Assembly: GCA_902363835.1 (NCBI GenBank)
Contig: CABJBM010000045.1
Span: 1-27,394, forward strand
Direction: 5' to 3'
Length of the DNA: 27,394 nucleotides
From: Lachnospiraceae bacterium
Lineage (GTDB): Bacteria > Bacillota > Clostridia > Lachnospirales > Lachnospiraceae
Part shown: positions 15,120 to 23,314 of the stretch, piece by piece
How positions within the stretch are numbered: the first letter of the stretch is position 1
How the letters are laid out: every line of letters starts with the position of its first letter
Notes under the pieces: generated by a model
Database searches by the model: none
Told to the model about the DNA's origin: nothing
Seen by the model: the letters and a program-made list of their open reading frames with translations, nothing else
Translations under genes and position numbers: made by a program

Positions 15120-16442
15120 TCAGAACAATTTTTTCACCCTTTCCCTCATGGCCTCTACCGCCTGCTCAGGCGTATAATTATCCTCCAAAATACACTTTTG
15201 AATTTCATTTGCAAATATTTCCTTGGCTTCCTGATATTGTGGTATGAACGGTGTCTTATATGTGCTGTATTCTACCTGGTCAACAATGATCTGCAGGTTA
15301 GGGTCTTCTTCTATCATCTTCTTATATGTATCAGATTCCATACAGCTTTTCCTCGTAGGCAGATATCCTGTACCATTTGCCCATTTTAGAGCATTTTCCG
15401 TATCTGTCATGAACTTTAAGAACTCCCAGCCGGCTGCCTCTTCCTTTTCAGTATGTCCTCTAAACATTAACAGATTCGAACCGCCTGCCGGATATGAAAG
15501 CGTAGAATCCTTAGGAATTGGCCCTACTCCTACCGTAAACTCACAAGTCTTCTCCAATCCTTTTAGCTGTGCGCTGCTTTGCATAATCATGGCAGCAGTA
15601 CCGCCTGCAAATGCATTCCGGCAGGCTTCTGAAGAGTTATAATCCTGTCCTGATGGCACATGCATGGTTCCGTCTGCAATCATTTCCTTCCACAGATAAA
15701 GAGGCTTTGTCCCGCTTTCTCCCTCAAACCCGATTCCGTTGGCCTGCTCATTAAAAATGGTTCCTCCCGCATTCATGACAAGTGACATATAATACCACTG
15801 ATCCAGGGGGCAGGAATAGCCGTATGTGCCATCTGCAGTCAGTTTTTTGGAATATTCCTTTAACTCTTCCCATGTAACCGGCGGCTGATTTTCAGCCAGT
15901 CCGGCGGCCTTAAACCGATCCTTGTTATAATATAAGACGGGAACGCTTCTGGAGTGAGGAAGGGCCACCAATGCATCATTATAGTAAGATGCATCTAACA
16001 ACCCGGGCATAAAATCTTTGATATCATATCCTTCCGCGTCCACAAATTTCTTTAAATCCACCAGCTGTTCTGCATCAGCAAAGATTCCCAGCATACCAAT
16101 CTCCATCTGAGCTACTACCGGTGCTTCTCCTGCTGCAAGGGCGGCCTGCATCTTTGTTCCCGCATCGGTATAGGAGCCCTGATGGACAGACTTTACAAAA
16201 ACCTTATCCTGGGATTCATTGAAGGAGTTCACAATCTCCTGAATCAGCTCCCCGTTAGAGGAGCCCATGCAGTGCCAAAATTCAATATTCACCTTGTCTC
16301 CTCCAGCCGGTACATTTGCTTCCGTCTGCTGTGAGACTGTTCCGGATGCCTGGGTGGTCACTGCCTGCTCACCGGAGCCGCATCCTGCCAATAAACCTGC
16401 TGCCATTCCTGCTACAAGTAGTATTTCTGCCTTTTTCCTCAT
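15120..16442 (-). CDS. ABC importer substrate-binding lipoprotein (UgpB-like, family 1)
   Basis: The 440-residue lipoprotein carries a signal peptide with lipobox LAGC (Cys21), so it is anchored outside the membrane. A Thr/Gln/Ser-rich linker follows. The mature part matches the extracellular solute-binding family 1: VNIEFWHCMG, then AALAAGEAPVVAQMEIG, LPHSRSVPVLYYNKDRFKAAGL, WEFLKFMTDTENALKWANGTGYLPTRKS. This layout is shared by UgpB and many sugar-binding proteins, so the ligand is not settled. It is the last gene of the operon. Its ribosome site GAGGAGGAA is also the Glu-Glu-Glu codons ending the upstream enzyme gene. Confidence 0.92.
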   Translation of the reverse strand: MRKKAEILLVAGMAAGLLAGCGSGEQAVTTQASGTVSQQTEANVPAGGDKVNIEFWHCMGSSNGELIQEIVNSFNESQDKVFVKSVHQGSYTDAGTKMQAALAAGEAPVVAQMEIGMLGIFADAEQLVDLKKFVDAEGYDIKDFMPGLLDASYYNDALVALPHSRSVPVLYYNKDRFKAAGLAENQPPVTWEELKEYSKKLTADGTYGYSCPLDQWYYMSLVMNAGGTIFNEQANGIGFEGESGTKPLYLWKEMIADGTMHVPSGQDYNSSEACRNAFAGGTAAMIMQSSAQLKGLEKTCEFTVGVGPIPKDSTLSYPAGGSNLLMFRGHTEKEEAAGWEFLKFMTDTENALKWANGTGYLPTRKSCMESDTYKKMIEEDPNLQIIVDQVEYSTYKTPFIPQYQEAKEIFANEIQKCILEDNYTPEQAVEAMRERVKKLF

Positions 16443-16448
16443 ATCGTC

Positions 16449-17753
16449 CTATTCCTCCTCATTATTATAATCCTGTTTAAGGATTTCTTTCATTGCTCTT
16501 CCTTGTGCCCAGGGCATTTCTACCCCTAAAATAGATGCATAAGTAGGTGCTTCATCAATCAGACGGCCGCGTTCCACTACAATATTCTCCCTGATATCCG
16601 GACCCGCCCCAAAGAAAATAGGCTGCGGGCCTTTCTCCGGCAGGTGGCCATGAGCTGAAACCGACAGTTTATAGTCCGAATTATCAGTTGGGCAGAATAC
16701 TGGACCTCTACATTTATTTCCAAATGAAGTGCCTGCCCGTCCCTCAATTACATAGTCAAACGGTCCCTTTAAATGCAGTTTCTCCATCTGTGTTTTGTCA
16801 AATATCTGTTCACAGCCATACTCTTTTTTTTCCACCCAACTTTTCAGCAGGGTTTCCACCTGTTTTTTTATTATGTGATCCTTCGGGTTTTTCAGCATCA
16901 CATGAGCTGAAAGGCCAGCTGAATGAATATAGCATTTGTAATCCACTACCTGTCCTTTGCTGTCTAAGGTGATAAACCCTTGTTCAGCCAACAGTATATT
17001 AGGATTAAAAACCTGCCTGACAGGCAAATGACCATGATCACCCATAACGCAAATATTATATTGTTCTAACAACCCTTTTGCCTGCAGAATATCCATCAGT
17101 TCCCCAATTTTCCGGTCACATTCCATAAGGGCCTCCTTTGCTTCAGGAGCAAATCCACCATAGCTATGCCTTGCATGGTCCAGATAGGATAGATGAAGCA
17201 TAATGATATCCGGTTCATATTCCCTTATAATATCCTTTAAACAGGCCACTCCGAAATCATCCAGTTCCGGCTGATATTTCCAGCGCAGCATATGTCGGTA
17301 CTTGTCATACAGTTTGTCCATTCCCTGGGAACATACGGTCAGGAATCTTGGTCTGGAATCTCCTTCAGGCTCATCTGACCATATCTCGGGAATAAGATAA
17401 TCAATACTGGGGTCTGCTCCTGTCACCGGCCAGTTTATGACTGATATGGTGTACCCGCCCTTTTTTGCAGCATCAAAAACAGTATCTGAGTTCAGTTCTT
17501 TCCTATACCAGTGCCACGCAGGATGTTCCACTACCTCTGCCTTTTCATTGTGATAAATCCCATGCATTTCCTCATGACATCCGGTCATCATAGTGGAATG
17601 AGCCACATAAGTCATGGCAGGGTAAGTGGACATCATCTTCTGCACCACCGAGCCTCTTTGATAAATTCCATAGAGATTCGGACAATCTGTTAACCATTGT
17701 ACATCATCAAAGAACAGTGAATCAACGGATATAACAAATAATTTCTTTTCCAT
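16449..17753 (-). CDS. Type I phosphodiesterase/nucleotide pyrophosphatase-family enzyme
   Basis: The 434-residue protein belongs to the alkaline phosphatase superfamily (PF01663 type). Metal and nucleophile residues are visible: Asp11 (VISVDSLFF), Thr48 as likely nucleophile (YPAMTYVAHSTMMTG, aligned to the NPP FPTKTFPNH motif), LSYLDHARHSYGG, MGDHGHLP and SAHGHLPEKGPQPIFFG. It has no signal peptide, so it should act in the cytoplasm on a compound after import. It lies between the second permease gene and the binding-protein gene, suggesting a phosphodiester substrate (for example a glycerophosphodiester); that is inference. Phosphonoacetate hydrolase-like or pyrophosphatase activity is possible. 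Confidence 0.88.
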   Translation of the reverse strand: MEKKLFVISVDSLFFDDVQWLTDCPNLYGIYQRGSVVQKMMSTYPAMTYVAHSTMMTGCHEEMHGIYHNEKAEVVEHPAWHWYRKELNSDTVFDAAKKGGYTISVINWPVTGADPSIDYLIPEIWSDEPEGDSRPRFLTVCSQGMDKLYDKYRHMLRWKYQPELDDFGVACLKDIIREYEPDIIMLHLSYLDHARHSYGGFAPEAKEALMECDRKIGELMDILQAKGLLEQYNICVMGDHGHLPVRQVFNPNILLAEQGFITLDSKGQVVDYKCYIHSAGLSAHVMLKNPKDHIIKKQVETLLKSWVEKKEYGCEQIFDKTQMEKLHLKGPFDYVIEGRAGTSFGNKCRGPVFCPTDNSDYKLSVSAHGHLPEKGPQPIFFGAGPDIRENIVVERGRLIDEAPTYASILGVEMPWAQGRAMKEILKQDYNNEEE

Positions 17754-17777
17754 CTCATTCTTCCTCTTTCCGCATTA

Positions 17778-18623
17778 TTATTTAATACCTGAATATACAA
17801 AGGAACTTCTGATCTTCTTGCTGGCAAACATATATACAAGCAGAATAGGAATCACCAATACCACATTACCTGCCATGATAATATGCCACATCTGGAGTGT
17901 CTCAGATGATTTAAGTGCAGCAATTCCTACAGGCAGCGTCCTGAAGGTTTCGCTGGATGTCATAATCAGTGGCCAGAAATAGCTGTTCCATGTTGTAATA
18001 AATGATAAAAGTCCTATAGTTATAAGTGCCGGTTTTGCCATAGGCATCATCACCTTAAACATGATTTTCATATTACCGGCATCATCCAGTCTGGCCGCCT
18101 CAATTATCTCTTGAGGAATCTGCATGAAATACTGCCGCAGCATGAATATACCAAATGGATTGGATATGAAAGGCAGTATCAGGGGAATAAATGTTTTCAG
18201 TAATTTCATTTTGCTAAACATAAAATAGACCGGCAAGAAGGTTATCTGCTGCGGAATCATCAACCCCAGCAGCACAATGCCAAAAAACAGGTTTTTGCCA
18301 AAATACTCATGCCTTGCAAAGCTGTATGCAGCCGGAACTATAATCAGATATTGCAGTACCAGTACCATCAGGCTGACAATCACTGAATTGCGAAAGTACA
18401 ATGCAATGGGCACAATCTCAAAAATATGGGTGTAATTTTCCCAGTGCACCGTCTTCGGAAACAAGGTCGGCGGAAACTGGAGGGCCTCTGTATAATCTTT
18501 TAAAGAAGTACTGACCATCCAATAAAAAGGGAATGCAATAACCACTATGACCAACAGCTTCAGACACACATTTAAAATACGTCCCGTTTTTCTTAATACA
18601 ATGCTTGAAATGCTTTCTTCCAT
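17778..18623 (-). CDS. ABC importer permease, UgpE/MalG-type
   Basis: The 281-residue protein has six hydrophobic segments. The EAA loop with EAARLDDAGNMKIMFKVMMPMAKPAL lies near residues 185-210, the coupling-helix motif of MalG-type permeases. WHIIMAGNVVLVIPILLVYMFA and a short basic C-terminus finish the protein, as in CUT1 permeases. Its ATG follows GGGAGGAG. It pairs with the upstream permease to form the membrane channel and should take energy from the UgpC-like ATPase. Confidence 0.93.
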   Translation of the reverse strand: MEESISSIVLRKTGRILNVCLKLLVIVVIAFPFYWMVSTSLKDYTEALQFPPTLFPKTVHWENYTHIFEIVPIALYFRNSVIVSLMVLVLQYLIIVPAAYSFARHEYFGKNLFFGIVLLGLMIPQQITFLPVYFMFSKMKLLKTFIPLILPFISNPFGIFMLRQYFMQIPQEIIEAARLDDAGNMKIMFKVMMPMAKPALITIGLLSFITTWNSYFWPLIMTSSETFRTLPVGIAALKSSETLQMWHIIMAGNVVLVIPILLVYMFASKKIRSSFVYSGIK

Positions 18624-18639
18624 GATATCTCTCCTCCCA

Positions 18640-19542
18640 CTACTGATAATGAACCTTTTTCTTTCCTACTCCAAACTGTACATAGGTCATAATGCAGACT
18701 AAAACTAAAAGAACCACACCGGCCGCGCATGCCATTCCAGGTTTTCCGTAACGGAAAGCAAACGAATAAATATAATACACCAGAGTGTTGGTAGAATCCA
18801 CCGGTCCTCCCTGAGTCATAACATTAACTGAATCAAAAATCTTAAAAGAAGCAATTGAGGCCACCACCGATGTAAACAGGATAGTTGGCGAAATCATAGG
18901 AAGCGTAATCTTAAAAAAGGTTCGCATTGAGGAAGTATCATCCAATTCTGCCGCCTCATATATATTGGAGGGAACTGTCTGCAGTGCTGCCATAATCAGC
19001 AGGACGTAATATCCCACACTTTTCCAAACCATAACAAGCACCAGTGAAAACATGGATGTTGCAGGGCTTGACAGGAATGGGAATTTTGAAAATCCCAGTC
19101 TGGTAATGATCATATTCAGGAATCCTGTATCCGGATCCATGAGCCATAAAAATACGATGGATACTGATACCATGGAAATGACATGGGGCGTAAATATGAA
19201 GCTCTCTACTGCACTGTTGAGTTTTCTGTGCTTTGAACCATTCAGCCATACAGCTATGATGACCGCCAACACCATTGTAAGTCCCACAAACAGCACAGTA
19301 TACAGGATTGTATTGTTCAGGACCTTATGAAACGTTTCTGATTCCCATAACTCCTTATAATTATCCAAACCAACAAATGCCTTTTTTGAGGATATGAGGC
19401 TTCCTGAAAACAGTGAATAATAAATCAGATAAAACACGGGATATACGGTAAATATAAACAGAAGTGCCATAGCCGGAGCCGCTGTCACAAAGCCAAGAAT
19501 GCGGTCCTTTTTTTCACTCAAACTAATATTCTTCCGGTCCAA
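18640..19542 (-). CDS. ABC importer permease, UgpA/MalF-type
   Basis: The 300-residue protein opens with a cytoplasmic basic segment then AMALLFIFTVYPVFYLIYYSL, and has six likely membrane helices. The EAA-loop motif YEAAELDDTSSMRTFFKITLPMISP lies near 205-229, and MTQGGPVDSTNTLVYYIYSFAF is a strong CUT1 family mark. Translation appears to start at TTG (19542), eight bases after AGGAGG and only three bases past the ATPase stop. It is the partner of the UgpE-type permease. Confidence 0.93.
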   Translation of the reverse strand: MDRKNISLSEKKDRILGFVTAAPAMALLFIFTVYPVFYLIYYSLFSGSLISSKKAFVGLDNYKELWESETFHKVLNNTILYTVLFVGLTMVLAVIIAVWLNGSKHRKLNSAVESFIFTPHVISMVSVSIVFLWLMDPDTGFLNMIITRLGFSKFPFLSSPATSMFSLVLVMVWKSVGYYVLLIMAALQTVPSNIYEAAELDDTSSMRTFFKITLPMISPTILFTSVVASIASFKIFDSVNVMTQGGPVDSTNTLVYYIYSFAFRYGKPGMACAAGVVLLVLVCIMTYVQFGVGKKKVHYQ

Positions 19543-19545
19543 ATC

Positions 19546-20592
19546 CTACCCCTCCTGCCTGTCAAAGGTCTGTTTTATCACATATTTCTCTGCTTCTCCC
19601 AAAGTCATTCTGCAGCCCTGTCCATCAAACAGATACATGTCAGAAAACGGTACCCATAGGCTTAAGTGACTGTCGTCATCTACTTCATGCTGGGATTTTG
19701 CCATTAAGATTCCATACGCGCTTTTCAATGAATAGATTGTCTCTGCCCCCAGCATCTCCTTGGTTACTACCTCTGCCTGTATGGTAATATGCTCTTTGCC
19801 GACCTTTTGCAGATACAATTTTTCCGGTCTGAAACCAAGCTGCATGCCATCGGGAAACACATTATTTATAATGTTCATCTGCGGGGTTCCTATAAACTGG
19901 GCTGCATATATGCAATTAGGGTTTTGATACAGTTCACGGGGATTGGACTGCTGAACAATATACCCATCCTTCATAAGCACAATGTCATCAGCCATGGACA
20001 TGGCCTCTACCTGATCATGGGTCACATAAACAAAGGTAGTTCCCAGCTTTTTATGCAGGCCGATTAACTCTACCCGCATCTGCCCCCGTAGTTTTGCATC
20101 CAGATTAGACAACGGCTCATCCATAAGAAAAACCTTTGGCTGCTTTACCATTGCTCTGGCAAGGGCAACCCTCTGCCGCTGTCCGCCCGAAAGCGTGGAA
20201 GGCTTTCTCTCCAGATATTCCGTCAATCCCACTACCTCACATATGTCTTTCACACGCCTCTGCCTTTCTGCCTTAGGCACTTTTTTGTTCTCCAGGCCAA
20301 ATTCAATGTTTTCTTTTACCGTCATTGTGGGATACAATGCATAATTCTGAAATACCATAGCGATATCCCGCTTACCTGGAGTTAAATCATTGATTTTATG
20401 ATGGTCAATGAATATTTCTCCTGAAGTAGGTTCATCTAAACCTGTTATCATACGCAGGGTTGTGGATTTACCGCAGCCTGACGGACCTACCAGGACAGTG
20501 AAGGAACCATCTTCAATCTCCAGATTAAGGTTATCGATTACAATATCATTTCCAAACTTTTTTGTCACATCCTTTAATCGAATTGCCCCCAT
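19546..20592 (-). CDS. ugpC: ABC importer ATPase, UgpC/MsmK/MalK-type
   Basis: The 348-residue ATPase has every canonical motif: Walker A GPSGCGKS (36-43), Q-loop Gln82, signature LSGGQ (134-138), Walker B LMDEP (Asp158-Glu159) and switch His192 in VTHDQVEA. A C-terminal TOBE/regulatory region covers about 235-348, with FRPEKL. It is the first gene of the five-gene operon and follows the direct-repeat promoter. Clostridia often share one such ATPase among several sugar importers, so the symbol shows family membership rather than substrate. Confidence 0.93.
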   Translation of the reverse strand: MGAIRLKDVTKKFGNDIVIDNLNLEIEDGSFTVLVGPSGCGKSTTLRMITGLDEPTSGEIFIDHHKINDLTPGKRDIAMVFQNYALYPTMTVKENIEFGLENKKVPKAERQRRVKDICEVVGLTEYLERKPSTLSGGQRQRVALARAMVKQPKVFLMDEPLSNLDAKLRGQMRVELIGLHKKLGTTFVYVTHDQVEAMSMADDIVLMKDGYIVQQSNPRELYQNPNCIYAAQFIGTPQMNIINNVFPDGMQLGFRPEKLYLQKVGKEHITIQAEVVTKEMLGAETIYSLKSAYGILMAKSQHEVDDDSHLSLWVPFSDMYLFDGQGCRMTLGEAEKYVIKQTFDRQEG

Positions 20593-20644
20593 ATCTCTTT
20601 CTTCCTTTCCTTTGTTTCAAGCAGTATTGCTGACTTCTGATACT

Positions 20645-20710
20645 AATATAGCATTTATTTATTCAGCACTTTTTGCTCTTTTTCATACTTCGTTTGCTCT
20701 TTTTCACACT
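20645..20710 (-). promoter_or_regulatory. Activator-type promoter with paired direct repeats, ugpC operon
   Basis: The -10 TATATT lies at 20650-20645 (minus strand). At 17 bases upstream the -35 is AAAAGT, far from consensus. Two copies of TTTGCTCTTTTTCAYACT (plus-strand reading) occupy 20672-20689 and 20693-20710, identical at 17 of 18 bases and 21 bp apart, two helical turns. The nearer copy abuts the -35. This layout is expected for an AraC-type activator such as the nearby YesN-like regulator. Confidence 0.7.
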
Positions 20711-20828
20711 GGCTAACAGATATAGTAAAAAAAGAGCTTTCTCACCTACGCGCCGATGACACCATTTATGATATATCCCAAACCAACTTTCTGCTTAATG
20801 ATTCATAACTGTCAGGTAATACCGTACA

Positions 20829-20872
20829 TAAAAAACGCCGGCCTTCTGAGATTCACAAAGGCCAGCGGTTAA
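20829..20872 (-). terminator. Terminator after the SEDS-like gene
   Basis: On the minus strand CGCTGGCCTT pairs with AAGGCCGGCG, with one G-T pair, followed by TTTTTT. It lies about 45 bases after the SEDS-like stop. Between here and the ugpC repeats (20711-20828) I see nothing else. Confidence 0.85.
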
Positions 20873-20913
20873 CGACTGTTTTTAAATTTTTGAATAATTG
20901 ATTTCCTAATGGC

Positions 20914-22428
20914 TTATACTCTTTCTGCTTTCCAGAACACAGCATCATGTTCTCCAGGTTCTTTTATCACCTTATCATATCGGTATGCAGAAATAAGTAT
21001 TCCTGTCAGGAGTATGTTGGTAATATGATTTACTTTGCCTTCGGATAAATAAGGCAAAACACAAAAGTAGCCAAATTGATATCCCAAATTACCCATTATA
21101 TATAAAACAACCTGCAATGTAATACATAATGCCGCAGACAAAGCCGTCAGCTGTCCCATGGGATTACGTATTTGCAAAGAAATGGAAATAAGCCAATAAC
21201 AAATTCCGGACAGGATTAAAAACAGAAATATTCCCGGAAGCCAGCCATAGGATAAAATAAAATATGCAATCATATAATTATTGTGGTAATGCTGTGGCAG
21301 AATATCTTCCAATCCGGAAAGCTCAGCCGGATCCCTTCTCCATTCACGATTATCAACCTTTATGATTCCATCATAATACCAGCTATAGTCAAAGTAAGAA
21401 ACCATCTCTTGCTCCGATAACTCCACTTCGCCAATCAAATTGGCTCTGCTCAGTAAATCCTTTATCAAAAGACTGTTGTATGCATCAGAAAGATGATCAT
21501 TCGCTACTGTATCGGGATAGAAACACTGTTTATAATAGTACTCCAGAGACCCCCTTTTATAATACCCCCAGATCGATAAGACTGCTATACAAAGTAATGC
21601 AACTGCAATCACGTTCCTTTTCCTGTTCTCTGAGAAAAATCGTTTATATGCCATAAGCAGGAACATTAAAAAGGAGGCAATTAAAAATATCACTTCGTAA
21701 ATGAAACCCACAAACCCTCCGGAACGATGAGCACCAAAGAAAGCAATCACCGCATATATGGCAATTGGAATCAGAAAAGAATAACGCCACTTATTTCTGA
21801 CTTTATAGGAAAATATCATTAGTATTGGCACAGAAAGCATCAAGATCGGCAGTTCAAGCATATATGCATTCCACAAAAACAGGTGTAAATAGTCCGGAGT
21901 AAAACCAACCATATTTGACATGTTTAACAAAAATATAATTACGCTGTAAACCACAAAACCTTTCAAGAGACTGCGGCTGTGCTTAACCAGCCATGGATAT
22001 CCCAGGTAAATCACAGCAAACAACAACGGGATACCCATCACAATATGTATATTTTCTTTAATCAGATATATCAATTGGGTAACCGCAGAGTCTTCCACAT
22101 ACCAATAAGATTGGATATGGTAAGTAATCTGGTAAATGCCGCCTGCCACCATCAGTGCCAGGATGGACAAAAGTAAAAATCCGGGCTTTTCCACCCGATG
22201 AATCTGATTTAGCCGGATCCCAATTTCAGATGGATCGCCTAAATCCTGTAAGGCAGCTCTGGCAGCGTTCTTCTGATTCATTCCCTGATCCATATACTCT
22301 TCCTGCCGGTCCTCTATATGTTGATACAATTCATCACAAAGTTCTGGTACGATTGGCTTATACTGAATCTGGTCTTGTACGTCCTTCATAAACTGCCTGA
22401 CATCATCATTTTTCTTATAATCCGCCAT
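20914..22428 (-). CDS. SEDS (FtsW/RodA)-like membrane protein with N-terminal PadR-associated domain
   Basis: The 504-residue protein starts with a soluble helical segment of about 80 residues (DELYQHIEDRQEEYMDQGM, then AARAALQDLGDPSEIG) of the kind found on permeases encoded beside PadR regulators. About ten membrane helices follow. The C-terminal half aligns with FtsW/RodA/SpoVE: YGWLPGIFLF, then LTALSAALCITLQVVL, MGNLGYQFG, VLPYLSEGK, and ILLTGILISAYRYD. Where SEDS glycosyltransferases have HTDF with the catalytic Asp, this protein has HNNY (Asn384). I start at ATG 22428, seven bases after GGAGGTGAG; it overlaps padR by 14 bases. It may not polymerise glycan. Confidence 0.8.
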   Translation of the reverse strand: MADYKKNDDVRQFMKDVQDQIQYKPIVPELCDELYQHIEDRQEEYMDQGMNQKNAARAALQDLGDPSEIGIRLNQIHRVEKPGFLLLSILALMVAGGIYQITYHIQSYWYVEDSAVTQLIYLIKENIHIVMGIPLLFAVIYLGYPWLVKHSRSLLKGFVVYSVIIFLLNMSNMVGFTPDYLHLFLWNAYMLELPILMLSVPILMIFSYKVRNKWRYSFLIPIAIYAVIAFFGAHRSGGFVGFIYEVIFLIASFLMFLLMAYKRFFSENRKRNVIAVALLCIAVLSIWGYYKRGSLEYYYKQCFYPDTVANDHLSDAYNSLLIKDLLSRANLIGEVELSEQEMVSYFDYSWYYDGIIKVDNREWRRDPAELSGLEDILPQHYHNNYMIAYFILSYGWLPGIFLFLILSGICYWLISISLQIRNPMGQLTALSAALCITLQVVLYIMGNLGYQFGYFCVLPYLSEGKVNHITNILLTGILISAYRYDKVIKEPGEHDAVFWKAERV

Positions 22429-22756
22429 AAAGCATCTCACCTCCAAGTATTTGACTCATCACGCTGCTATATTTCTTCCATTCAAGTTCCTTTTTCTTTA
22501 GCAGCTGATGCCCACTGTCTGTTAAAATGTAATACTTTCTCAGTCTGCCATTTGGGCCTTCTTTTTCAGTGCTGATAATCGCCCCCTGCTGCTCCAGACT
22601 ATGCAAGATGGGATACAGGGTACCTTCCTTCAGTACAAATAGATCCTGACTCTGCTTTTCTAATTCTTTAATTATCTGGTAACCATACATCTCTTCTGCT
22701 TCCAAAAGCTTCAGGATTAACAGCGATGTTCCAAATGCCATCATTTTCTTATCCAT
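22415..22756 (-). CDS. PadR-family transcriptional repressor
   Basis: The 113-residue protein is a compact PadR regulator with a winged helix: LLILKLLEAEEMYGYQIIKELE, then VLKEGTLYPILHSLEQQGAI and the wing GPNGRLRKYYILTDSG. The short C-terminal helix after residue 80 would form the dimer. Its own promoter carries a near-perfect inverted repeat, so it probably represses itself and the co-transcribed SEDS-like gene. Ligands of this subgroup (often cationic drugs or envelope stress signals in relatives) cannot be read from the sequence. Confidence 0.93.
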   Translation of the reverse strand: MDKKMMAFGTSLLILKLLEAEEMYGYQIIKELEKQSQDLFVLKEGTLYPILHSLEQQGAIISTEKEGPNGRLRKYYILTDSGHQLLKKKELEWKKYSSVMSQILGGEMLYGGL

Positions 22757-22781
22757 TATTTCACCTCTTATCTATAAAATA

Positions 22782-22831
22782 ATACCTAGGTTTTCTAGGT
22801 GTATTATACATAGAAAATCTAGGTATGTCAA
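22782..22831 (-). promoter_or_regulatory. padR promoter with PadR-type operator
   Basis: Minus strand: perfect TTGACA (22831-22826), 17 bases, perfect TATAAT (22808-22803). ATACCTAGGTTTTCTA (22782-22797) and TAGAAAATCTAGGTAT (22811-22826) are inverted copies matching at 15 of 16 bases around a 13-base centre. One arm fills the -35/-10 spacer and the other lies near the start of transcription, so bound PadR would block polymerase. Confidence 0.88.
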
Positions 22832-22979
22832 GAGTTGTCTTCTTATTCTTCTAACTATCATCTAATAATCCTTTGCATAAAAATCCATGGGTCCATTTAT
22901 GGAAAAAACAGTTCTCTTATGATATGATAATATTTGTAGGCTGAAAATTTGTAACCGCTATGTAAGGAGGGTTGTTTGA

Positions 22980-23105
22980 ATGGCTGTTTTAAGTATTATA
23001 AATCTTATTCTTTTACTTCTTTATGTGTTGGCCATAGGAGTAGGCATATACGTTTTGTATCTGGTCATCAAAGCGTTAAGGATATACATTAAAAAGAATT
23101 CTTGA
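22980..23105 (+). CDS. Small single-span membrane protein (41 residues)
   Basis: An excellent AAGGAGGG ribosome site precedes an ATG at 22980. The frame encodes a short N-terminal stretch, one long hydrophobic helix with NLILLLLYVLAIGVGIYVLY (residues 8-27), then a basic tail ending ALRIYIKKNS with the stop at 23103-23105. The hydrophobic core and positive C-terminus predict a single-pass inner-membrane peptide with its N-terminus outside. It is divergent from padR and separate from yoaK. No function is recognised. A TATGATAAT-like -10 lies at 22923-22931, without a clear -35. Confidence 0.65.
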   Translation: MAVLSIINLILLLLYVLAIGVGIYVLYLVIKALRIYIKKNS

Positions 23106-23314
23106 TCTTCTTGTACGTTATAACCACGTTATGTAAAGAAAGTGCCAAGATTGACAGCGTCCGTAAAAACCCAAATTGCTATAAAGTAAGCTTTCGGGGA
23201 TGAATCAACGCCAAAATCACCTGAGGAAACCGGGACATAAAAAAACCATAGAACACCGAAAAAAGCAGTGGCCCATGGAGATTTTTATTTTAAAATATTT
23301 TAAGATCCCGCTGT
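23106..23314. other. Intergenic region with an AT palindrome
   Basis: No supported gene. TTAAAATATTTTAA at 23290-23303 is a perfect 14-base palindrome just after the yoaK stop and might help end transcription, although it lacks a GC stem. A plus-strand frame from 23200 mostly mirrors yoaK and is not convincing. Confidence 0.3.

Noticed and set aside
15090..15642. Plus-strand frames after the response regulator gene
   Set aside because: They are antisense to the binding-protein gene and lie past a strong terminator.
23106..23314. Possible riboswitch or small RNA in the gap after the small membrane gene
   Set aside because: No riboswitch core or stable GC hairpin with a T tract could be seen; only an AT palindrome remains.
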